Origin: Clostridia bacterium
GTDB taxonomy: Bacteria; Bacillota_A; Clostridia; Oscillospirales; CAG-272
Direction: 5' to 3'
DNA length: 9,065 nucleotides
NCBI GenBank assembly: GCA_017632155.1
Contig: JAGBRZ010000181.1
Coordinates: 1 to 9,065 of the forward strand
Shown here in pieces: positions 1 through 4,816 of this stretch. Under the pieces are notes generated by a model that was not told where the DNA came from, searched no databases, and saw only the letters and a list, made by a program, of their open reading frames with translations. Every line of letters begins with the position of its first letter. The first letter of the stretch is position 1. Both the position numbers and the translations under genes were made by a program.

Positions 1-1
1 C

Positions 2-142
2 TTTGAAGAAATGCTCGAAGAGATGGGCATTGACGACGAGACCTACGCGATCTTGTTCGGCACGGAGTACAAGTCTGGCGGCGGTTCAGGCGGCACGTTC
101 GGCGGCGGAGCATTCGGCGGCGGCTCAATGTTCGGAAATTAA
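2..142 (+). CDS. 3' end of unidentified gene with Gly-rich tail (partial)
   Basis: An open frame enters from the left edge and ends at TAA 140-142, giving the last 46 residues of a protein. They begin with an acidic segment (FEEMLEEMGIDDETYAILFG) and finish in a low-complexity Gly/Ser/Phe tail (GGGSGGTFGGGAFGGGSMFG then N). I do not recognise the family. Gly-rich C-terminal tails are flexible and occur in both chaperone-like and phage structural proteins, so function cannot be inferred. A strong terminator follows directly after the stop, so this is the last gene of its transcript. Whether it belongs to the phage (late region end) or to the host chromosome depends on whether the dyad at 224-273 is attP or a hybrid attL; the sequence in hand does not settle this. 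Confidence 0.6.
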   Translation, partial: FEEMLEEMGIDDETYAILFGTEYKSGGGSGGTFGGGAFGGGSMFGN

Positions 143-144
143 AA

Positions 145-176
145 AAAGAGGGGCTTTTGCCCCTCTTTCTTTTTTT
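145..176 (+). terminator. Intrinsic terminator
   Basis: A perfect 10-bp stem, AAAGAGGGGC (145-154) with GCCCCTCTTT (159-168), closes on a TTTT loop and is followed by a C and seven T (170-176). It starts three bases after the stop codon of the left-hand gene. The A-rich left flank also gives a partial U-tract for the opposite strand, so it might act in both directions and stop leftward transcription from the recombinase. Confidence 0.92.
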
Positions 177-185
177 CTCCGTTTA

Positions 186-194
186 TGGTATAAT
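186..194 (+). promoter_or_regulatory. Extended -10 promoter element (TGGTATAAT)
   Basis: TATAAT at 189-194 is preceded by TGG, an extended -10 element identical to the one in the rightward early promoter at 2312-2320. The region 17 bp upstream is T-rich (about 166-171) and holds no good -35. A start near 201 would be predicted. Transcription would run rightward across the att-like dyad and antisense to the recombinase gene, with no gene of normal size ahead of it. It could be a host promoter cut off by integration, an antisense regulator of the recombinase, or chance. Confidence 0.4.
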
Positions 195-223
195 ATAGCA
201 GGATGGTGATCACTATGCATGTT

Positions 224-273
224 CCATGTACTAACTATACCAAGCCCGAAGGCTATGCTGAGTAAGTACATGG
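224..273. other. Candidate phage attachment site (50-bp imperfect dyad)
   Basis: The 50 bp from 224 to 273 form an imperfect inverted repeat centred between 248 and 249. Of 25 symmetric pairs 17 match, including nine at the outer ends (CCATGTACT / AGTACATGG), three just inside, and four around the centre (AGCC / GGCT). Size, dyad form and position seven bases from the stop codon of a large serine recombinase fit an attachment site for that enzyme. The crossover would be expected near the centre (CGAA, 247-250). Matching outer arms at equal distance from the centre look more like a whole attP than a hybrid attL, because B and P half-sites normally differ, but this is only suggestive. CTATACC (235-241) and GGTATAG (272-278) form a second, interleaved inverted repeat. 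Confidence 0.5.
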
Positions 274-279
274 TATAGA

Positions 280-1692
280 TCAAAAAAAGGTGATCTCCCT
301 CACACGCTTCTCGTTGCCTTCCCAATCGATTTCGATGGATTCGATGATCGAGCGCCAGAATGAGCGCTTGTGCTCGTCGTCGAGTGCAGCGTAAATCTCT
401 TTCCAACCTCCTTCCAATCTTCCTCTCACATGCGTTAGGTCACGGGCTTCTTCTGTTTTTTCCTCCCCGACCAACGCCTCATGGAGCTGGCGGTTCAGGT
501 CTTTGTACATCGTTTCGTACTGTTCCTCCGATCTGATCTTGCCAGTCATCCATGCGTAATTTAATCGGTCAATCTGTGTGTTGAGCTTCTCAACATCCGG
601 CTTGACCGTTTTTTTATTCTTCTCCAAGATTTTCACATTCTTCGCCTCTGCTTGGTCAAGCAACTTCTCGATATCTTTGAGCAGTTCCCTTTCGAGCGTA
701 TTCTCAAAGACCGCCGTTTTGAACGTGCAGCGCCCTGCGGACAGATACGCATGCTGGCAGCGATACTGCTTGTATTCGTAATGACCGCCGCTCTTACGCT
801 TCCCTGTGTACACGCCGCCTTTTAAGAGGTGACCGCACTGCGGACAGCGGATGAGTCCAGAAAACCAGTAGTGCCGATTCTCGTCGTGGACACGCACGTT
901 GCGACGGATGGCGTTCTGCATTTTCTCCCATTCTTCCTTAGATAGATATGGTTCGCAGAATTCCGTGTTGCCGCGATACGCGCCGTACAGGAGCGGCTTC
1001 TTCAGCCATCGGGAAAGCGTGGAATAGTGCATATCGATGTCGTATTCCTCTTTCAGCCAACGCATGGTAGCGCGGATGCTCTGATGCCGCATGACGTGGT
1101 TAAGGATATCCATGACGATGCCCTGCGTTGCCGGGTCTTTCAGCACTCTGCGTCTGCCGTGCTCGTCCTCGGTGTAGACGAAGCCGAAGGTGCAGTTACC
1201 TGACAGCCATTGGCTGTTGGCGATCTTGTAATCGTTGACGAGCAGGATACGCTCGGAGCCTGTGTCAGCCTCCATCTCGGCTACGGTCAGCTTCATGTTG
1301 ACGAACATGCGACCGCTCGCCGTGGATAGGTCGTACTTCTCTTCTGTCGCTGTCCATACGCACGGCTCGATACGTTTCATGCACTCGTGGTATTCCGCGA
1401 CTGAACGGAAGAAGCGGTCGAGCTTGACGAAGAGGATACGGGTAAATTTCTTTGCCTCCGCGTCGCGGATCATCCGCTGCAGCTCTGGTCGCTTGGCGAT
1501 CAGCTTGCGCCCCGATACGCCCTCGTCTGCATACCATTCAACGATGCGGAGATTGTTCGCCTTGGCGTATTCCTCCAGCTTCATGCGTTGCGCAGGGAGA
1601 CTGATACCCCGAAGATGCTGCTCACTCGTGGATACGCGGATATATGCCGCCACGCTTTCCACCTTATCTGATAGCTTGTATAAATCGTCCAT
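280..1692 (-). CDS. Large serine recombinase (site-specific integrase)
   Basis: A 470-residue large serine recombinase, which cuts and rejoins attP and attB through a phosphoserine link to integrate and, with a directionality factor, excise the phage. The N-terminal resolvase domain (about 13-150) carries YIRVSTSEQ with the nucleophile Ser21 and the KLDRFFRS segment (90-97). A recombinase domain follows (about 165-265), then a zinc ribbon with Cys283, Cys286, Cys312 and Cys322, and a helical, coiled-coil-like segment (about 328-410). Length and domain order are those of an intact enzyme. I chose the ATG at 1690-1692 because it has AAGGAGG about seven bases upstream and begins just before the catalytic domain; the frame stays open 45 codons further, but that extension lacks family character. 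The candidate att site lies just past the stop codon. Its promoter is not evident; read-through from the repressor gene, 186 bp upstream, is possible. Confidence 0.95.
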   Translation of the reverse strand: MDDLYKLSDKVESVAAYIRVSTSEQHLRGISLPAQRMKLEEYAKANNLRIVEWYADEGVSGRKLIAKRPELQRMIRDAEAKKFTRILFVKLDRFFRSVAEYHECMKRIEPCVWTATEEKYDLSTASGRMFVNMKLTVAEMEADTGSERILLVNDYKIANSQWLSGNCTFGFVYTEDEHGRRRVLKDPATQGIVMDILNHVMRHQSIRATMRWLKEEYDIDMHYSTLSRWLKKPLLYGAYRGNTEFCEPYLSKEEWEKMQNAIRRNVRVHDENRHYWFSGLIRCPQCGHLLKGGVYTGKRKSGGHYEYKQYRCQHAYLSAGRCTFKTAVFENTLERELLKDIEKLLDQAEAKNVKILEKNKKTVKPDVEKLNTQIDRLNYAWMTGKIRSEEQYETMYKDLNRQLHEALVGEEKTEEARDLTHVRGRLEGGWKEIYAALDDEHKRSFWRSIIESIEIDWEGNEKRVREITFF

Positions 1693-1826
1693 GTGAAAAC
1701 CTCCTTGGTGTAGTGACAAACTTCGACAGTTTATCGGTGGTAAAATGTTCTTGATGCCATAATCCTGTTGATGTGGTACGGTACTACCGAACGCATAAAG
1801 CGTTTGCAGGGAAAGGGGGAACGGCA

Positions 1827-1949
1827 ATGACTCCCGAAGAAATGTTCGAGCGACTTTCTGAGGAGGATAAAGCGGAGGTTATTCGCCTGATTGAGATTTT
1901 AATAGCTTCTCAATCAAAGAATCAATCACCGCCCGATTCTCATCGTTAA
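1827..1949 (+). CDS. 40-aa protein resembling the repressor C-terminus, antisense to the repressor tail
   Basis: A 40-codon ORF with ATG at 1827-1829 and a purine-rich AAAGGGGG 7-8 bases before it. It begins MTPEEMFERLSEEDKAEV and continues IRLIEILIASQSK, then a Pro/Ser-rich end. Residues 10-31 match the repressor's C-terminal segment LNDENRAVIDSLIEKLLKSQ with about 10 identities in 22, although the two are read from opposite strands. The last 71 bases overlap the repressor gene convergently. The peptide should form one or two amphipathic helices and has no other domain. If expressed, it could bind the repressor through the shared helix, or its transcript could act as antisense RNA; both are inference. 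An extended -10-like TGCCATAAT at 1755-1763 is the only upstream promoter candidate and is weak. The main alternative is that the ORF is a by-product of the palindrome beneath it. Confidence 0.45.
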   Translation: MTPEEMFERLSEEDKAEVIRLIEILIASQSKNQSPPDSHR

Positions 1950-1950
1950 G
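1854..1950. repeat. 97-bp imperfect palindrome across the repressor 3' end
   Basis: The axis is at base 1902. The core is a perfect 9-bp inverted repeat, TGATTGAGA (1888-1896) and TCTCAATCA (1908-1916), with an 11-base loop. Matching codon by codon outward I count 29 of 48 symmetric pairs. Each strand encodes a similar LxxExxxA...LIExLLxSQS peptide. No T-run follows on either strand, so it is not a standard terminator. Confidence 0.6.
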
Positions 1951-2208
1951 CTCGTAATATCCCGCGCCCCGTAGCCCGTCGGTCTTTTGATCGACGGGTT
2001 TTTCCTCGTCCTCCCATCCCATGAGGTATGCAGGTGTTGTATTCAACACTTCTGCAAACAACGCGACTTTTGATTGCGTGACATCAAATTTCCCGGATTC
2101 TATCCCGGTTAAAGTCGTGTGAGAGTCATACCCCAACCGCTTTGCCAGCTCCCTTTGAGAAATGCCCAGCTCCATACGCTTTAATTTTATCCGCTGTCCT
2201 ATGGTCAT
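1879..2208 (-). CDS. CI-like XRE-family repressor (short form)
   Basis: A 109-residue DNA-binding protein with an XRE/Cro-CI helix-turn-helix (about residues 5-60; GISQRELAKRLGYDSHTTLT around the HTH). The tail (about 86-107, LNDENRAVIDSLIEKLLKSQ) is a helical segment of the kind that ends many phage repressors and probably aids oligomerisation. There is no S24/LexA-type peptidase domain, so RecA-stimulated self-cleavage is not available and induction must work another way, such as an antirepressor. The start at 2206-2208 has GGTGGTGAG upstream. It is divergent from the early operon, and its own promoter (2233-2261) contains a GGTCTA operator half-site, which suggests autoregulation. Position and orientation beside the integrase make it the likely lysogeny repressor. 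The 3' end overlaps the small opposite-strand ORF. Confidence 0.9.
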   Translation of the reverse strand: MTIGQRIKLKRMELGISQRELAKRLGYDSHTTLTGIESGKFDVTQSKVALFAEVLNTTPAYLMGWEDEEKPVDQKTDGLRGAGYYELNDENRAVIDSLIEKLLKSQSGE

Positions 2209-2232
2209 TTTTACTCACCACCTTTCTACCAT

Positions 2233-2261
2233 ATTGTACATCGTTGGTCTAAAAAAATCAA
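2233..2261 (-). promoter_or_regulatory. Promoter of the repressor gene
   Basis: Read on the minus strand: -35 TTGATT (2256-2261), a 17-bp spacer and -10 TACAAT (2233-2238), 24 bases above the repressor start codon. The spacer contains the GGTCTA operator half-site. Confidence 0.7.
2244..2251. promoter_or_regulatory. Operator half-site in the repressor promoter
   Basis: TTGGTCTA followed by an A-run repeats one arm of the 19-bp dyad at 2329-2347, but the partner arm is degenerate (three of seven positions). It lies between the -35 and -10 of the repressor promoter, where a bound Cro or CI protein would block it. A weaker site here than at the rightward promoter would fit a graded switch; that is inference. 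Confidence 0.45.
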
Positions 2262-2292
2262 CATGAATGAGAAAAAATTTCTTACAAAACGC

Positions 2293-2320
2293 TTGACTTT
2301 TTGAAATGTGGTGGTATAAT
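2293..2320 (+). promoter_or_regulatory. Rightward early promoter
   Basis: TTGACT (2293-2298), a 16-bp spacer and TATAAT (2315-2320) with an upstream TGG that makes an extended -10. The predicted start is near 2327, about 40 bases before the Cro-like gene. It faces away from the repressor promoter, and the operator dyad begins two bases after the predicted start. It probably drives the whole rightward operon. Confidence 0.85.
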
Positions 2321-2328
2321 ATTGACAG

Positions 2329-2347
2329 TGGTCTATAAAATAGACCA
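2329..2347. promoter_or_regulatory. Operator-like dyad 1 (TGGTCTA-TAAAA-TAGACCA)
   Basis: A perfect 7-bp inverted repeat with the 5-base centre TAAAA, at about +3 to +21 of the rightward promoter. The same architecture recurs at 2577-2595 with one compensated change. It is the best candidate binding site for the repressor and/or Cro-like protein. The alternative is a hairpin at the 5' end of the early mRNA. Confidence 0.7.
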
Positions 2348-2367
2348 ACAGGAAGTGAGGTGAGACC

Positions 2368-2586
2368 GTGACCAACACAGAATTGCTGGAGTCCAAAATT
2401 AAAAGCTCTGGTAAGAAAATTGGCTATTTGGCAGAAAAATGCGGAATGAGCCATCAACATTTTAGAAGATGTTGCAACAATGAGGCTGAATTCCGGGCAA
2501 GTCAGATTGAATCGCTCTGCGTTGAGCTGGGCATTTCCAATCTCAAAGAGCGACAAGCAATTTTTTTTGCCAAAAGTGGTCTGTAA
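2368..2586 (+). CDS. Cro-like HTH protein, DUF739 family
   Basis: A 72-residue small DNA-binding protein, first gene of the rightward operon and divergent from the repressor, the classic Cro position. It starts TNTELLESKIKSSGKKIGYL; the HTH covers about residues 17-45 (IGYLAEKCGMSHQHFRR), and the end contains the ISNLKERQAIFFA motif I associate with DUF739-type phage proteins. It begins with GTG at 2368-2370, preceded by GAGGTGAG; GTG may keep expression modest. By family it should bind operators in the switch region and shut off the repressor. Its stop codon TAA (2584-2586) lies in the centre of the second operator-like dyad, so a bound protein or an RNA hairpin there could influence this gene's own 3' end and the following genes. 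Confidence 0.88.
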   Translation: MTNTELLESKIKSSGKKIGYLAEKCGMSHQHFRRCCNNEAEFRASQIESLCVELGISNLKERQAIFFAKSGL

Positions 2587-2595
2587 AACAGACCA
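2577..2595. promoter_or_regulatory. Operator-like dyad 2 (TGGTCTG-TAAAA-CAGACCA)
   Basis: A perfect 7-bp inverted repeat with the same TAAAA centre as dyad 1. It differs only at the innermost base of each arm (A to G and T to C), so symmetry is kept. It overlaps the Cro-like gene's stop codon. I see no promoter around it, so a bound protein might act as a roadblock, form a loop to dyad 1, or the element may work as an RNA hairpin. Confidence 0.6.
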
Positions 2596-2613
2596 AGACA
2601 GCGGAGGGGAACG

Positions 2614-2745
2614 ATGGCAAGAAATAAAAATGCGAAAAGCCCAACCGACATACTGCGGATACTGATGGAGCTTTACGCAGAGCAGGAAGGCGTTGAGATC
2701 GCCTACATACTGGAGGAGAAGAACGATGTTCGAGAAGGTAATTAA
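2614..2745 (+). CDS. 43-aa phage protein, unknown function
   Basis: A small ORF starting at ATG 2614-2616 with GGAGGGG about four bases upstream. It encodes a 43-residue peptide that begins MARNKNAKSPTDILRILMEL and continues with an acidic, helical segment ending EEKNDVREGN. The first eleven residues are basic, the rest is mostly amphipathic helix; there is no Cys motif or membrane segment. I do not assign a family. It fills the gap between the Cro-like gene and the membrane protein gene, and its last 20 bases overlap the start of the latter, whose ribosome binding site (GGAGGAG) lies inside it. This packing and the good ribosome binding site are the main reasons to call it real. Confidence 0.7.
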   Translation: MARNKNAKSPTDILRILMELYAEQEGVEIAYILEEKNDVREGN

Positions 2746-2920
2746 CGTGTTTAGGATTTTAGCCGGGCTGTCCATCGCGGTGGGCTTGGTGATTATGTTC
2801 GGTACGGCTGGCGCAAGCGATATTAACAATCTACCGGTGGACGAGATTATCGACAACCTGACCACGGCATTTGTTTTCTTCGGCGTCGGTGCTTTCGTCC
2901 TGTGGGTGACGCACGAATAA
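2726..2920 (+). CDS. Small two-helix membrane protein
   Basis: A 64-residue protein with two hydrophobic segments, about residues 4-26 (VINVFRILAGLSIAVGLVIM) and 43-61 (LTTAFVFFGVGAFVLWVT), joined by an acidic loop (SDINNLPVDEIIDN). Both ends would lie on the same side of the inner membrane. I place the start at ATG 2726-2728, after GGAGGAGAAGAACG, rather than at an upstream ATG at 2693, because the extra eleven residues are Arg-rich and read in a frame already used by the preceding gene. Function is unknown. Small membrane proteins in early phage operons can act in superinfection exclusion or host takeover, but nothing here shows that. Ten bases separate it from the Gam-like gene. Confidence 0.75.
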   Translation: MFEKVINVFRILAGLSIAVGLVIMFGTAGASDINNLPVDEIIDNLTTAFVFFGVGAFVLWVTHE

Positions 2921-2930
2921 GGAGGAAAAA

Positions 2931-3413
2931 ATGGAATACGAAAGATACAGCGAAGCAGAGCGCGAGCGCTTTGCCATCAAAGACGACATGCAGGCTGAGT
3001 GGGCTTTCACGAAGATCGCCGACGCGCAGGCGGAGATCGACAAATGGACGGCTTACTACGAGGATCAGCTTAAATCGATCACCGAGCGCAACAAGAGCAC
3101 GATCCTGTACATGACCCAGCTTCTCGCGGACTACTTTGACCGCGTACCGAAGCACACGACCAAGACGGGGATCGAGAAGTACAAGCTGCCCTGCGGTGAG
3201 CTGGTACGCAAGCCCGGCGGCGTGGACTATCAGCGCGATAACGCGGCGTTGGTTGGTTGGTGCAAGGCGAACAAGCCTGACTTGGTGAAGGTGGAGGAAA
3301 CCGCATCATGGAGCGCGGTCAAGGCTTACATCAAGGAGACTGGCGAAATCCCCGACGGCGTAACGCTGGTCGAGACGGAGCCAAAGTTTGAAGTGAAGGT
3401 CAAGGAGGCATAG
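2931..3413 (+). CDS. gam: Gam-like host-nuclease inhibitor
   Basis: A 160-residue protein with the layout of the Mu Gam-like family, which binds the ends of double-stranded DNA and shields them from host exonucleases such as RecBCD/AddAB. Residues 14-75 form a long helical, coiled-coil-prone region (AIKDDMQAEWAFTKIADAQA and on), followed by the TKTGIEKYKLPCGELVRK strand pair (78-94) and a C-terminal part with W110 and the WSAVKAYIKETGEIPDGV segment (127-144), ending in EVKVKEA. This N-terminal coiled coil plus small C-terminal fold is typical. A textbook AAGGAGG sits before its ATG. It leads a recombination group: candidate annealing protein, Orf/HNH protein, then SSB and RusA further on. The next gene starts two bases after its stop. 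Confidence 0.85.
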   Translation: MEYERYSEAERERFAIKDDMQAEWAFTKIADAQAEIDKWTAYYEDQLKSITERNKSTILYMTQLLADYFDRVPKHTTKTGIEKYKLPCGELVRKPGGVDYQRDNAALVGWCKANKPDLVKVEETASWSAVKAYIKETGEIPDGVTLVETEPKFEVKVKEA

Positions 3414-3415
3414 CA

Positions 3416-4129
3416 ATGAATTTCGGCGAAAAGCAAACCGAATTTAGCCCGAAGCATTGCAAGGAAATCCCCGTTTGGCAATCCCCGAAGTACAAGGAAT
3501 CCAAGGCAAAGGCGGAAGAGATCATCAACAGCGGCAAATTCAAGGGCGTACAGGAATCCGACTTCTGGATTCTCATGAACGTGACCAAGAGCGAGAAGAT
3601 GGCGTACACAGGCTTGATCATCTCGCACAACGGTTGCCTGAAGATCAACGACTGTCTGGAGTCGAAGTTTAACCCGGCTTGCGTCTCTGTAGACAAGGAT
3701 GGTTACGGCGGCTCACTCGTCTACTGGTACAACAGTCCTGAGCAGGGCATCTACGAGGTCGGCGAGGTCAGCAAGAGCAACTGCAAGAACGAATACCCCT
3801 ACGCGATGGCTTATAAGCGGCTGTTTGACCGCGTGGTGCTGAAGCTCTCCAAGCTCGCGTATGCCGGCATCTACTCCGACAGCGAAGCAGAAGAATTCGC
3901 GCAGCCGATTGACGAGCCGAAGCAGGAAGCACCGAAGCAGGAAGAGCCAAAGCCGTCAGAGATCATCTGCCAGCGGTGCGGCAATCCGATCAAGGGCAAG
4001 ATCGTCAAAGGACAGCCGACTTCCCCCGAAGCGATCGCCATGAACACCCTGCATTTGTATGGCGCGGAGCTGTGCTGGGAATGTGCCTGTGAAGTCAAGC
4101 GCGAGCAAGCACTGGAGCAGCTTAAATGA
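3416..4129 (+). CDS. Candidate ssDNA-annealing-type protein with C-terminal zinc ribbon
   Basis: A 237-residue protein of a type common beside gam in phages of Bacillota but usually left unannotated. The main domain (1-165) has conserved-looking blocks: PVWQSPKYKESKAKAEEIIN (19-38), the YTGLIISHNGCLKIND block (64-79), GYGGSLVYWYNSPEQGIYEV (97-115) and YPYAMAYKRLFDRVVLKLSK (127-146), closing with GIYSDSEAEEF. The last blocks recall the helical region of ERF/Rad52-type annealing proteins, and the place in the operon is where such a protein is normally found. That assignment is inference. A Pro/Glu/Lys linker with a repeated PKQE unit (167-181) leads to a zinc ribbon (Cys185, Cys188, Cys220, Cys223). 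It starts two bases after gam with AAGGAGG inside the gam end, and shares ATGA with the next gene. Confidence 0.8.
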   Translation: MNFGEKQTEFSPKHCKEIPVWQSPKYKESKAKAEEIINSGKFKGVQESDFWILMNVTKSEKMAYTGLIISHNGCLKINDCLESKFNPACVSVDKDGYGGSLVYWYNSPEQGIYEVGEVSKSNCKNEYPYAMAYKRLFDRVVLKLSKLAYAGIYSDSEAEEFAQPIDEPKQEAPKQEEPKPSEIICQRCGNPIKGKIVKGQPTSPEAIAMNTLHLYGAELCWECACEVKREQALEQLK

Positions 4130-4815
4130 AATCGCCGGCAGAGACCGTGCGCGGTAGAATCGTTGGCTACGATCCGCGCACACAAGAGCTACTGATTCGC
4201 GCACCGTATGACGATTGGCTGACCATGACCAAGCGCGAATACAAAGAGTGCCTTGTGCAGCCGATCGACAGCAGACCTCTATCAGACAAGCAGCGTCGCT
4301 TCTGTTACGCGCTGCTGCGTGAGATCGCGGAGTACACAGGGCAAGGGATGGACCCGACCAAGGAATGGATGAAGATCAAGTTTCTCGCGGAAGACCTCGA
4401 AGAGACCGCCGACAAGATATTCTCGCTGAGCAATGCGCCGATGTCGTTAGTGTGTGCGTTCCAGCGATTCCTGATTCACTTCATCCTCGATTGGGATATT
4501 CCCTGCCGCTTCTCGTTGCTTGAGTACGTGGACGATGTAGGCGACTATATCTATCACTGTCTCGTCACCAAGAAATGCTGCATCTGCGGCAAGCACACCG
4601 ACCTGCACCACGTAGATAGAATCGGCATAGGAGGACGCAGGAACGACGTTATTCATGAGGGTATGGAAGTATTACCCTTATGCAGAGAACACCACGGAGA
4701 GAACCACACAACGACGGACGAGGCGTTCTTCGAGAAGTACCACATCCCCGGCGGCGTGGTGATGGACAAAACGCTGTGCAGACTGTACAAGGTCAAGGCA
4801 CGGAAGGAGGGATAG
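4126..4815 (+). CDS. Orf-like recombination protein with HNH nuclease domain (HNHc_6 type)
   Basis: A 229-residue protein in two parts. Residues 50-128 (RPLSDKQRRFCYALLREIAE, then a TGQG-containing stretch and FSLSNAPMSLVCAFQRFLIHFILDWDIP) resemble the lambda Orf/NinB type of recombination mediator found in HNHc_6 proteins. Residues 148-195 form an HNH finger: CxxC (Cys151, Cys154), the DLHHVDRIG motif with catalytic-type His161-His162, then LCREHH (Cys186, His189/190) and NH (193-194). All key residues are present, so a metal-dependent nuclease acting on recombination or replication intermediates is likely; the substrate is unknown. Its start overlaps the previous stop (ATGA), which implies coupled translation. 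The next gene begins one base after its stop. Confidence 0.85.
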   Translation: MKSPAETVRGRIVGYDPRTQELLIRAPYDDWLTMTKREYKECLVQPIDSRPLSDKQRRFCYALLREIAEYTGQGMDPTKEWMKIKFLAEDLEETADKIFSLSNAPMSLVCAFQRFLIHFILDWDIPCRFSLLEYVDDVGDYIYHCLVTKKCCICGKHTDLHHVDRIGIGGRRNDVIHEGMEVLPLCREHHGENHTTTDEAFFEKYHIPGGVVMDKTLCRLYKVKARKEG

Positions 4816-4816
4816 A

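Noticed and set aside
215..265. 16-codon plus-strand ORF within the att-like region
   Set aside because: It follows the orphan -10 at a plausible distance and might be the stub of an interrupted host gene, but it is too short to support without the uninterrupted locus.
1775..1804. Short inverted repeats GGTA/TACC (1775-1788) and AACGC/GCGTT (1790-1804) upstream of the mini-ORF
   Set aside because: Arms of four and five bases are expected by chance at this frequency, and neither resembles the GGTCTA operator pattern.
1693..1827. 45-codon N-terminal extension of the serine recombinase
   Set aside because: The frame is open but has no ribosome binding site or family-like sequence, while ATG 1690-1692 has AAGGAGG and starts just before the catalytic domain.
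1888..1916. 9-bp inverted repeat as a terminator for the repressor or recombinase
   Set aside because: The loop is long, the stem is AT-rich and no T-run follows on either strand; it is better explained as the core of the larger palindrome.
2480..2665. 61-codon plus-strand ORF overlapping the Cro-like gene
   Set aside because: Shifted frame of the DUF739 gene and the 43-aa gene, no ribosome binding site, no recognisable features.
2215..2865. 216-codon minus-strand ORF
   Set aside because: It covers the divergent promoter region and the Cro-like gene in antisense, has no recognisable domain, and would overlap the repressor promoter.
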